DNA from: Lachnospira rogosae
GTDB lineage: Bacteria; Bacillota; Clostridia; Lachnospirales; Lachnospiraceae
Length of the DNA stretch: 64,000 nt
NCBI RefSeq assembly: GCF_040096455.1
Contig: NZ_JBBMER010000004.1
Coordinates: forward strand, 1-64,000
Direction of reading: 5' to 3'
The position numbers and the translations under genes are program-made. Positions 42,552 to 50,907 of this stretch are shown here, in pieces (the first letter of the stretch is position 1; each line of letters opens with the position of its first letter). The notes beneath the pieces are model-generated. The model saw only the letters and a program-made list of their open reading frames with translations, searched no databases and was not told the DNA's origin.

Positions 42552-43847
42552 ATGGTAAAAGCTATTGTTGGTGCGAACTGGGGAGATGAAGGTAAAGGTA
42601 AGATTACAGATATGCTTGCCGAAGAATCTGATATCGTTGTAAGATTCCAGGGAGGAAGTAACGCTGGACATACAATCATCAATGATTATGGTAAGTTTGC
42701 ATTACATCTCCTGCCATCAGGAGTATTTTATAATCATATTACAAGTGTAATCGGTAATGGTGTTGCATTAAATATTCCATACCTTGTAAAGGAACTTAAA
42801 AGTCTTACAGACAGGAATGTTCCAATGCCTAAGATTCTTGTATCAGACAGAGCACAGATTATGATGCCATATCATATAGATTTTGATACATATGAAGAAG
42901 CCAGACTTGCAGGTAAGTCATTTGGTTCAACTAAGTCAGGAATTGCTCCATTCTATTCAGATAAATATGCTAAGATTGGTTTTCAGGTAAGTGAATTATT
43001 TGGAGATGAGAATACCCTTAAAGAGAAGATTGCCAATGTATGTACATTAAAGAATGTAATGCTTGAACATCTTTATCATCAGCCACTTCTTAATGAAGAA
43101 GATATATTTAATACACTTATGGAATACAAAGAGATGGTTAAGCCATATGTATGTGATACATCAGCTTATCTTCATCAGGCACTTAAGGAAGGCAAGAAGA
43201 TTCTTCTTGAAGGTCAGTTAGGTTCACTTAAAGACCCAGACCACGGAATATATCCAATGGTTACATCTTCATCAACACTTGCTCCTTATGGTGCTATTGG
43301 TGCTGGTATTCCAGCAGCTTCAATTACAGATGTTGTAACAGTTGTTAAGGCATACTCATCAGCAGTAGGTGCTGGTGCATTTGTAAGTGAGATATTCGGA
43401 GAGGAAGCTGACGAGTTAAGAAAGCGCGGTGGTGACGGCGGCGAGTTCGGTGCTACAACAGGACGTCCAAGAAGAATGGGCTGGTTCGATGCAGTTGCTA
43501 CACGTTATGGTGTGCGTATGCAGGGAACAACAGAAGTTGCTCTTACAGTAGTTGATGTACTTGGATATCTTGATGAAATTCCTATGTGTGTAGGCTATGA
43601 GATAGATGGAAAGGTTACTAAGGACTTCCCAACTACTTCAGAGCTTGAGAAGGCTAAGCCAGTATTAAAGACACTTCCAGGCTGGAAATGCGATATAAGA
43701 GGAATTAAGAATTACGAAGATCTTCCAAAGGAATGCCGTGATTATGTAGAAGCTATCGAGAAAGAGATAGAAGCACCTATAACAATGGTATCGAATGGAC
43801 CAGGAAGACACGAGATTATTCACAGAGTAAGCTCATACAGCAAATAA
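42552..43847 (+). CDS. purA: Adenylosuccinate synthetase
   Basis: A 431-residue enzyme making adenylosuccinate from IMP, aspartate and GTP. It starts MVKAIVGANWGDEGKGKITD (GTP/IMP loop), at ATG 42552 with GGAGGAAG upstream. It also has VRFQGGSNAGHTI, LLEGQLGSLKDPDHG (normally EGAQG, here a Gln-Leu-Gly variant), and TTGRPRRMGWFD. The length is normal. It is monocistronic and separate from purC-purF-purB at 25-30 kb. Confidence 0.96.
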   Translation: MVKAIVGANWGDEGKGKITDMLAEESDIVVRFQGGSNAGHTIINDYGKFALHLLPSGVFYNHITSVIGNGVALNIPYLVKELKSLTDRNVPMPKILVSDRAQIMMPYHIDFDTYEEARLAGKSFGSTKSGIAPFYSDKYAKIGFQVSELFGDENTLKEKIANVCTLKNVMLEHLYHQPLLNEEDIFNTLMEYKEMVKPYVCDTSAYLHQALKEGKKILLEGQLGSLKDPDHGIYPMVTSSSTLAPYGAIGAGIPAASITDVVTVVKAYSSAVGAGAFVSEIFGEEADELRKRGGDGGEFGATTGRPRRMGWFDAVATRYGVRMQGTTEVALTVVDVLGYLDEIPMCVGYEIDGKVTKDFPTTSELEKAKPVLKTLPGWKCDIRGIKNYEDLPKECRDYVEAIEKEIEAPITMVSNGPGRHEIIHRVSSYSK

Positions 43848-43864
43848 TTAATAATAACAATAAT

Positions 43865-43900
43865 GCCGTATCTGTAGTCATTAAGATTATCAGATACGGC
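43865..43900. terminator. Bidirectional terminator
   Basis: GCCGTATCTG (43865-43874) pairs with CAGATACGGC (43891-43900) between convergent genes. It is flanked by AT-rich sequence on both sides. Confidence 0.75.
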
Positions 43901-43932
43901 AAATTTGCGTTAAATAGATTGGTTATATATAA

Positions 43933-44136
43933 TTAATGGTTTCGTCCGGACAGATATTTGTACATAAGCATCATAGCGTAGGCTACGATGGGAAGAACAA
44001 TATCTGTAAAGATAAGACCTTTGAATAAAGTATGTGCTGTTTCATTATCAATAAATGCTGTGATTAAGGTTGTAAGCAGTAATATGCCCCACGCTATAAC
44101 TATTATAAGTGCGGCGGCTTTTTTGAATTTTTTCAT
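43933..44136 (-). CDS. Small two-helix membrane protein (67 aa)
   Basis: A 67-residue protein with a basic start (MKKFKKAAALIIVIAWGILL), one helix at about residues 8-28, a second at about 42-60, and a short polar end. It has an AGGA-type ribosome site. There is no recognised family. It is convergent with purA and divergent from the adenylation gene. It could be a small regulatory membrane protein. Confidence 0.6.
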   Translation of the reverse strand: MKKFKKAAALIIVIAWGILLLTTLITAFIDNETAHTLFKGLIFTDIVLPIVAYAMMLMYKYLSGRNH

Positions 44137-44318
44137 AAATTATCCTCATTTCTAATGGATTTAATAATATAGAAATGTTATCATATTTTTATTATATATA
44201 AAAGGGATATAATTATTAACTATATATAGTTATGTATAAAGAAATATAATTATATGAGTGCTGTGATTATCAGGCGGCTCATAGATGTGAGAGAAAGGTA
44301 TTAACAGAGGTAGTGATT

Positions 44319-45845
44319 ATGACAAAGAATGTATTGGATTATTTGTATACATCTAAAGAAAAGTTTCCATTAAAGACGGCAGTGGCTGATAATGTATCAT
44401 CAATGACATATACAGAACTTGTAGATAATGCGACAACAATAGCTGTTGCACTTCTTAAGTACACAGGAGCAAGAAAGGCAGTTCCTATATATATGGATAA
44501 AAGCTGTGTTACACTTGCGGCATTTATGGGTGTAGTAATGACAGGCAATTTTTATGTGCTTTTAGAGCCAGCACATCCGGCAGAGAGAATTCACAGCATA
44601 CTTGATACTCTTCAGGCGGATATTATTGTTACTAACAGAAAGAATGAGAAGAAGGCTGCAAAGCTCGAGTTTACAGGCAATATTGTATACATTGAAGACC
44701 TGCTTGAAGCACAGGTTACAGATGAGGACAGAAAGAAGCTTTCGGATATTAAGGCAAATGCTCTTGATATAGATCCATTATATGCAATATTTACATCAGG
44801 TTCTACAGGAGTACCTAAGGGAGTTGTTGTAAACCACCGTTCGGTTATAGATTTTATAGAATGTTTTACAGATATATTTGGAATAACAGACAAGGATGTA
44901 ATTGGTAATCAGGCACCATTTGACTTTGATGTATCAGTTAAGGATATATATTCAAGCTTAAAATGCGGAGCAACACTCCAGATTATACCAAAGAGTATGT
45001 TCTCATTCCCGACAAGGCTCTTAGACTACCTTGATGATAACAATGTTACAACTCTTATATGGGCTGTATCAGCGTTATGTATAATAACTACACTTAAGGG
45101 CTTTGATTATAAAGTGCCAAAGGCAATTAATAAAGTTATATTCTCAGGTGAGGTAATGCCTATAAAGCACCTTAATATATGGAGAGAATATTATAAGGAT
45201 GCGTTATTTGCCAACGTATATGGTCCTACAGAGATTACCTGCAATTGCACATATTATATTATAGACAGGGAATTTGCCATTGATGATGTCCTTCCAATGG
45301 GCAAGGCATTTCCTAATGAGAGAGTATTCTTATTAGATGAGAATGATAAACTTATTAAGAACAGTGAAGCTGATAAGACAGGCGAGATATGTGTATCAGG
45401 AACAGCGGTTACAATGGGTTACTTTAACAATAAAGAAAAGACAGACAGTGCATTTGTCCAGAACCCGCTTAATGGCAGTTATAATGAAATTATATATAGA
45501 ACTGGTGATTTGGGATATTATAATGATAATAAGGAAATGTGTTTCTCGTCAAGAAAGGACTTCCAGATAAAGCACAATGGACACAGAATTGAATTAGGAG
45601 AGCTTGATATGGCTATTAATTCAATGGATAACATACAGAGAGCCTGCTGTATATACCAGCAGGAGGAGAATAAGATATACGCTTTTTATGAGGGGGAGCA
45701 GGATAATAAGTCACTCACTCATTATCTTTTATCCAAACTTCCTAAATTTATGATTCCGGAGGTTATGATTAACGTAAAGTCAATGCCTCTTACTAAAAAT
45801 GGAAAGATAGACAGAAAAGCTTTAATGGAGGAATATAATGCTTAG
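44319..45845 (+). CDS. Amino-acid adenylation enzyme (DltA-like, stand-alone A domain)
   Basis: A 508-residue AMP-forming enzyme, read from ATG 44319 behind AGAGGTAG. Core motifs are complete: FTSGSTGVPKGVVVNHRS (A3), FDFDVSVKDIYSSL (A4), NVYGPTEITCNC (A5), YRTGDLGYY (A7) and the catalytic Lys in LTKNGKIDRKALME (A10). The size and layout resemble DltA, which loads D-Ala on a carrier protein. The next genes are a PLP decarboxylase (8-base overlap) and a carrier protein. The usual dltB and dltD are absent, so a different amino-acyl product is possible. Confidence 0.85.
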   Translation: MTKNVLDYLYTSKEKFPLKTAVADNVSSMTYTELVDNATTIAVALLKYTGARKAVPIYMDKSCVTLAAFMGVVMTGNFYVLLEPAHPAERIHSILDTLQADIIVTNRKNEKKAAKLEFTGNIVYIEDLLEAQVTDEDRKKLSDIKANALDIDPLYAIFTSGSTGVPKGVVVNHRSVIDFIECFTDIFGITDKDVIGNQAPFDFDVSVKDIYSSLKCGATLQIIPKSMFSFPTRLLDYLDDNNVTTLIWAVSALCIITTLKGFDYKVPKAINKVIFSGEVMPIKHLNIWREYYKDALFANVYGPTEITCNCTYYIIDREFAIDDVLPMGKAFPNERVFLLDENDKLIKNSEADKTGEICVSGTAVTMGYFNNKEKTDSAFVQNPLNGSYNEIIYRTGDLGYYNDNKEMCFSSRKDFQIKHNGHRIELGELDMAINSMDNIQRACCIYQQEENKIYAFYEGEQDNKSLTHYLLSKLPKFMIPEVMINVKSMPLTKNGKIDRKALMEEYNA

Positions 45846-47070
45846 TACAGAAAAAATTATTGAGATAGCGGACCAACATTCAACACCATTGTATATATTA
45901 GATAAAGAAGCACTTGAAAATAGAATTAATGAGATAAAGGCTATATTAGGAGAAGGGGTTACACTCTGCTATGCTATGAAAGCTAATCCATTTTTTGTAG
46001 ATGCATTTAAACATCTTAATACTAAGTATGAGGTGTGTTCACCGGGAGAATTTGCAATATGCGAGCGAGAGAAGGTCAATATGAAAGATATTGTATTATC
46101 CGGTGTTAATAAGGAGAAAGCTGATATATGCCACGTTTTAAATGATTGCGGCGGAGTTGGTGTTTATACAGTAGAGTCAAAGGAACAGTATAGCCTTTTA
46201 TCAGAATGTGCAAGGGAAGCTGAAGTTACAATAGATGTGCTTTTAAGAGTAACAAGCGGCAACCAGTTCGGACTTGATGAGGAAGATATTAAGGATATTG
46301 TTAAGAACAGGGAGAAATATCCAGAACTTAATATTCGTGGTGTACAGTGTTATACAGGTACACAGAAGAAAAAGTTCGATATTATAAAGTCAGAAATAGA
46401 GTGGCTTGACGGACTTTGCGACAGCCTTTATGCAGATTATGGCTTTAAAGCAGAAGAATTAGAGTATGGTCCGGGACTTCCGGTATCATATTTTGGCGAT
46501 GCGGCATATGATAATAAGTATGATATGTTAAAGGAGCTTGCAGCTTTACTTGAAAATTACAAGGCAAAGTACAGCATAACACTTGAAATGGGCAGATATC
46601 TTGTAGCTGAGTGTGGTATATATGTAACAGGAATTGCCGATATTAAGAAGAACAAGGGACAGCAGTATGTAATAGTTGATGGCGGCATTAACCACGTTAA
46701 TTATTATGGACAGGCTATGGCTATGAAGATACCAGCATATTCATATGTAAAGGCAGACGGAACAATAGTTAAGGACAGAAATGTAATGTCAAGGCTTAAC
46801 GGAACAGATGATGAGAAATGGACAATATGCGGTTCACTCTGTACAGTCGCAGATCTCATTGTTAAGAATCTTCCAATTGGCACACCAGAATGTAATGACA
46901 AGATAATATTTTACAATATCGGAGCATATTCAATAACAGAGGGTATATATCTTTTCTTAAGCAGGAAGATGCCTGTTATAACAGCCTGCAATAAAGACGG
47001 AAGCGTGGAAGTGTACAGAGATGTAATATGTTCAGACAGAATTAATTCAAGACAGAATTTATTGAGTTAA
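45838..47070 (+). CDS. PLP-dependent decarboxylase (fold type III, LysA/ornithine decarboxylase-like)
   Basis: A 410-residue protein overlapping the adenylation gene by 8 bases with a GGAGGAA site. The PLP lysine is in LCYAMKANPFFVDAF. Several family positions are altered: the usual H-x-G-S-Q reads CYTGTQ, the phosphate motif E-P-G-R reads EMGRYLVAECG, and C-E-S-x-D near the end reads CTVADLI. These changes suggest a substrate other than diaminopimelate. It could make or modify the amino acid or amine loaded by the partner enzyme. Confidence 0.82.
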   Translation: MLSTEKIIEIADQHSTPLYILDKEALENRINEIKAILGEGVTLCYAMKANPFFVDAFKHLNTKYEVCSPGEFAICEREKVNMKDIVLSGVNKEKADICHVLNDCGGVGVYTVESKEQYSLLSECAREAEVTIDVLLRVTSGNQFGLDEEDIKDIVKNREKYPELNIRGVQCYTGTQKKKFDIIKSEIEWLDGLCDSLYADYGFKAEELEYGPGLPVSYFGDAAYDNKYDMLKELAALLENYKAKYSITLEMGRYLVAECGIYVTGIADIKKNKGQQYVIVDGGINHVNYYGQAMAMKIPAYSYVKADGTIVKDRNVMSRLNGTDDEKWTICGSLCTVADLIVKNLPIGTPECNDKIIFYNIGAYSITEGIYLFLSRKMPVITACNKDGSVEVYRDVICSDRINSRQNLLS

Positions 47071-47161
47071 ATTTACTGGATTAAATATGGCTGATACGAA
47101 ATAATCTGTATGGGATATTGCAGCTTATACAATATATGATAATAATTTATATAAAATATGC

Positions 47162-47189
47162 TTGACTTAATATATACATATGTTATATT
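47162..47189 (+). promoter_or_regulatory. Possible promoter of the carrier-protein gene
   Basis: TTGACT at 47162-47167 and TATATT at 47184-47189 with a 16-bp spacer and TG at 47181-47182. It lies 150 bases before the carrier protein. Confidence 0.5.
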
Positions 47190-47338
47190 TTGTATCTGAT
47201 AGGATTCCTGTTTTTAGTGAGGGCAGAGTGCTTAATTGTAGCTGCCTTATATTATAATGGAATTATTTTAGATGGTGGAAGTTAACAATTTAACTATTCA
47301 TGACGATATTTTTATTAAGAAAGGCTAGGTTTTTTATA

Positions 47339-47563
47339 ATGGATCAGTTATTGGATATTTTGACAGAGGTTAATTCAGATGTGGATTACGAAACATGCGA
47401 TACACTCGTAGATGATGGAATTTTAGATTCTTTTGATATTGTATCAATTGTAGGTGAATTAAATGACACATTTGATATCAATATTACTCCTGTTGATATT
47501 GTACCTGAGAATTTTAATTCAGCAGAAGCTATGTGGGATATGATTCAGCGTCTTTCTGAGTAA
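47339..47563 (+). CDS. Acyl/peptidyl carrier protein
   Basis: A 74-residue carrier protein from ATG 47339. The phosphopantetheine serine is in DDGILDSFDIVSIVGEL (DSF instead of the common DSL). It has helix IV segments NFNSAEAMWDMIQRL and is acidic throughout. The size and tail resemble DltC and NRPS-type carriers. It probably receives the adenylated amino acid from the enzyme at 44319. The gap of 270 bases and a possible promoter mean it may also be transcribed alone. Confidence 0.88.
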   Translation: MDQLLDILTEVNSDVDYETCDTLVDDGILDSFDIVSIVGELNDTFDINITPVDIVPENFNSAEAMWDMIQRLSE

Positions 47564-47686
47564 TTAACATAATATATGGCTGTTCTTAGAGCGTGGTACG
47601 TTTAAGGATAGTCATTAATAAGTTAATTGAAGTTAGTATGTATGTAAGGCACGGAGGCCGAAGTCAGCAGGCAAGGAGGAATGGTT

Positions 47687-48454
47687 ATGGCAACAATTTC
47701 AGCTTATACTTCCAGTTCAATTTCAACATTGTTTTCTGGTCTTAATTCAAGCAGCAGTAACAACAGCTTTGGAATTGGAAGTCTTGATCTTAGTACTTAC
47801 AATTCAATTAAGACAGGTGCTTACAAGCAGTTATTAAAGTCTTATTATGCTAAGAATCCTGTTTCATCAAACAGCAGTTCATCTAAGACAGATAACAGCA
47901 GTGCAACAACAATTTCATCACAGAAGATTAATGCGACTAAGACTAAGGATGCTTCAAAGGCAGTTGTTAATGATGCAACTGATTTAAGAAAGACATCTTT
48001 ATGGCAGAAGAAGTCTGTTACTAATGAAGATGGAACAACAGAGAATAAGTATGACGCAGATGCAATCTATAAGGCTGTATCAGCATTTGTCAAAGATTAT
48101 AATTCTATGATTGATGCGACAGGTGACTCTTCTGATACAAGTGTATTAAGAACAGCATCTAATATGGTTAATACAACCAAAGCTAATTCCAAGGTATTAA
48201 AGGAACTTGGAATAAGCGTTGACAGCAATAACAAGCTCGTTATTGACAAAGACACATTTATGGCAGCGGATATGTCAGTTGCTAAGTCGGCATTTGCTGG
48301 TGCAGGCTCATTTGGACAGTCTGTTGCTAACAGTGCAGCATCTATATACAGTAGTTCGGCTACTACATTAGCTAAGTTACAGACACAGAACCTTTATGGC
48401 TCTGATGGCAGCTACAGCTATGTTTCAGCTTCTGTATATAATCAGTTTACTTAA
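47687..48454 (+). CDS. FliD C-terminus-like protein, paralogue of 4168-4923
   Basis: A 255-residue protein. ATG 47687 is preferred to 47681 because AAGGAGGA ends only one base before the latter. It shows ISTLFSGLNSSSS, then YNSIKTGAYKQLLKSYYAK, DATDLRKTSLWQKK, FVKDYNSMIDATGDSS and VLKELGISVDSNNKLVIDK in the same order as the 4168 protein. It is Ser/Thr rich and has no signal peptide. The half that resembles the FliD cap suggests secretion through, or association with, the flagellar apparatus (inference). Confidence 0.72.
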   Translation: MATISAYTSSSISTLFSGLNSSSSNNSFGIGSLDLSTYNSIKTGAYKQLLKSYYAKNPVSSNSSSSKTDNSSATTISSQKINATKTKDASKAVVNDATDLRKTSLWQKKSVTNEDGTTENKYDADAIYKAVSAFVKDYNSMIDATGDSSDTSVLRTASNMVNTTKANSKVLKELGISVDSNNKLVIDKDTFMAADMSVAKSAFAGAGSFGQSVANSAASIYSSSATTLAKLQTQNLYGSDGSYSYVSASVYNQFT

Positions 48455-48471
48455 AAGAGAGGTTAAATATA

Positions 48472-48978
48472 ATGGCATTATTAGATACATGGAGAAATCT
48501 TGCTTACCAGACAGAGATGGATAATAAGACAGCTAACGAATTCTGGGGAAGCTATTTTACACAGGAAAAGGCTATATATGAGCAGATTCTTGCAGATCCG
48601 GATACAGTAGTTAAAGGAACTGTTAAAGAACTTGCTGATAAGTATGGAGTGGAAGTGCTTCTTATGACAGGATTTCTTGATGGAATCAATGACAGTCTTA
48701 AAACTCCTAATCCAATTGAGACAATGGAAGAGGATACAGAAGTAAGTCTTGATTATGACAAAGAAAAACTTTACTACAATATGGTTGCTTGTAAGGCAGA
48801 TTGGTTATATGAGCTTCCACAGTGGGATAACCTTCTTGATGAAGCTACAAGAAAAGATTTATACAAGAAGCAGAAGTTATCAGGAACTATCGTTAAGGGC
48901 AAGAAGATTGGACGTAATGATCCATGTCCTTGCGGAAGCGGTAAGAAGTACAAACAGTGCTGTGGAAAGAACGCTTAA
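48472..48978 (+). CDS. SEC-C motif protein
   Basis: A 168-residue protein ending in a zinc-binding SEC-C motif (NDPCPCGSGKKYKQCCGKN), the same small module found at the end of SecA. The N-terminal 140 residues are helical and acidic, without a known domain. AGAGAGG lies upstream, 18 bases after the FliD-like gene, so the two are co-transcribed. SEC-C zinc modules bind SecB or ribosomes in known proteins; a chaperone-like role for the neighbour is only a guess. Confidence 0.85.
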   Translation: MALLDTWRNLAYQTEMDNKTANEFWGSYFTQEKAIYEQILADPDTVVKGTVKELADKYGVEVLLMTGFLDGINDSLKTPNPIETMEEDTEVSLDYDKEKLYYNMVACKADWLYELPQWDNLLDEATRKDLYKKQKLSGTIVKGKKIGRNDPCPCGSGKKYKQCCGKNA

Positions 48979-49003
48979 TTGGTAATAAACAGTTTGTCGG
49001 TTA

Positions 49004-49040
49004 ACCTGCAGGTAGTCTTAAGACTGCCCGCAGGTCTTTT
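49004..49040 (+). terminator. Terminator after the FliD-like/SEC-C pair
   Basis: ACCTGC (49004-49009) and GCAGGT (49030-49035) enclose GGTAGTC/GACTGCC around TTAA, followed by CTTTTG. Confidence 0.85.
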
Positions 49041-49064
49041 GAATTTATGCGAATTGGAGATAAT

Positions 49065-49811
49065 ATGGAAGCATATACAGGATTTGCCTATGTCTATGAT
49101 GAGTATATGGACAATATACCATATGACGAATGGGAAGAGTATTTAGTAGAACTATTAAAAGAGAATGGTATAGACAAAGATAATACAGTTATAGACCTTG
49201 GCTGTGGCACAGGAACAGTGACAAGAATGTTGGATAAAGAGGGGTATAACTGCACAGGAATAGATTTATCTGAGGATATGCTTTCTATAGCAAGTGACAA
49301 GACATATGACAGCGGACAGCAGATAATATACAGTTGTCAGGATATGAGGGATTTCGAAGTTCCATATGAGACAGATGCATTTATAAGTATTGGTGACTCA
49401 ATGAATTATATAACAGCTAATGATGATTTGTGTGATGTGTTTAAATGTGTAAAGAAAGGCCTGAAACAGGGAGGAGTATTTATATTTGATTTAAAGACAA
49501 TACATTTTTTTAAGGATATATTAGCTGATAATACATATGCTGAGAATAGGGAAGATTCAGCGTTTATATGGGACAATTATTATGATGAGGAGAGTTCTAA
49601 TAATGAGTATGAGCTTGCCGTATTCGTAAGAAATGAAGATGGAACATTTGACAGATTTGAGGAAGAACACTATCAGCATGGTTTTACTTTGGAAGAAGTA
49701 TCTGATGCTGTAAAAAAGGCTGGACTTAAAATCAGGAATGTATATGATGCTTTTTCACATAATGCACCTGATGATAATTCCGAAAGGCTGTATTATATAA
49801 TAGAAAAATAG
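49065..49811 (+). CDS. Class I SAM-dependent methyltransferase
   Basis: A 248-residue methyltransferase from ATG 49065 (GGAG five bases upstream). It has YDEYMDNIPYDEWEEYLVE, the SAM loop TVIDLGCGTGTVTRMLD, GIDLSEDMLSIAS, and SIGDSMNYI, followed by FIFDLKTIHFF. The C-terminal half is a beta-rich lid with RLYYIIEK at the end. Such proteins are often placed beside hslO in clostridia, and the substrate is not known. It is 120 bases upstream of hslO. Confidence 0.87.
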   Translation: MEAYTGFAYVYDEYMDNIPYDEWEEYLVELLKENGIDKDNTVIDLGCGTGTVTRMLDKEGYNCTGIDLSEDMLSIASDKTYDSGQQIIYSCQDMRDFEVPYETDAFISIGDSMNYITANDDLCDVFKCVKKGLKQGGVFIFDLKTIHFFKDILADNTYAENREDSAFIWDNYYDEESSNNEYELAVFVRNEDGTFDRFEEEHYQHGFTLEEVSDAVKKAGLKIRNVYDAFSHNAPDDNSERLYYIIEK

Positions 49812-49931
49812 CTGCGTGCCATTATGCACGCATATAAGCAATAAAGTATTATATAACAAAAGTAATAATGAGTTATGTAATACGCAGATAGTGAATCGTG
49901 CACTGAAATATGCACAGGAAAGAGGAATGTT

Positions 49932-50807
49932 ATGAAAGACTATATAGTAAGAGCAACAGCCGCTAATGGACAGGTAAGAGCATTTGCGGCTACTACAAGA
50001 GGTGTTGTTGAAACAGCAAGAAAAGATCATAATACAAGCCCTATAGCAACTGTAGCACTTGGAAGACTTCTTACAGGTGCAGCTATGATGGGAATAATGA
50101 TGAAGAATGATTCAGATATACTTACTGTCCAGATTAAGGGAAATGGACCAATTGGTGCGATGACAGTAACAGCAGAGCCTAATGGACATGTAAAGGGCTT
50201 TGTTGCCAATCCGGAGGTTATGCTTCCATTAAAGAATGGACATATGGATATAGCCGGTGCAGTTGGTATCGGTGTTTTAAGTGTAATTAAGGATATTGGC
50301 TTAAGAGAGCCTTATGTTGGAGATACTATTCTTATAACAAGTGAGATAGCTGATGACCTGACATACTATTTTGCAACAAGTGAGCAGGTTCCATCATCAG
50401 TAGGACTTGGTGTTCTTATGAATAAGGACAACACAGTAAGGGAAGCTGGCGGATTTATTATACAGCTTATGCCTAATGCAACAGATGAGTTTATAGATAA
50501 GCTTGAAAAGAGAATTAAAGAGATTAAGTCGGTTACTAATATGCTTGATGAGGGCATGACACCGGAGGATATATTAGAGCATATATTAGGAGATATGGAT
50601 TTACAGATACTTGATACAGTTCCTACAGAATTCTACTGCAACTGCTCTAAGGAAAGAGTAAGTGCGGCTGTAATAAGTGTTGGTAAAGAGGAGCTTCAGA
50701 AGATGATAGATGAGGGCGAACCAATAGAGGTAAACTGCCATTTCTGTAACAGCCACTACAAATTCAGCGTTGATGAGTTAAAGGATATGCTTATTAAAGC
50801 AAGATAA
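49932..50807 (+). CDS. hslO: Hsp33 redox-regulated chaperone
   Basis: A 291-residue chaperone. It begins KDYIVRATAANGQVRAFAAT and has the central GNGPIGAMTVTAEPNGHVKG. The C-terminal redox switch has the four zinc cysteines, in FYCNCSKERV (CxC) and VNCHFCNSHY (CxxC). Oxidation releases zinc and opens the holdase. An AAGAGGAA site precedes the start. It is the expected length. Confidence 0.96.
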   Translation: MKDYIVRATAANGQVRAFAATTRGVVETARKDHNTSPIATVALGRLLTGAAMMGIMMKNDSDILTVQIKGNGPIGAMTVTAEPNGHVKGFVANPEVMLPLKNGHMDIAGAVGIGVLSVIKDIGLREPYVGDTILITSEIADDLTYYFATSEQVPSSVGLGVLMNKDNTVREAGGFIIQLMPNATDEFIDKLEKRIKEIKSVTNMLDEGMTPEDILEHILGDMDLQILDTVPTEFYCNCSKERVSAAVISVGKEELQKMIDEGEPIEVNCHFCNSHYKFSVDELKDMLIKAR

Positions 50808-50907
50808 TGAATATAAATCAGCTATTTCTTGAATTTATTATATAATTGCTGTATTATTAATTTAATATGGATTGATTAAGCAGGAACTGTTTAGGAGGAA
50901 CTTACTA

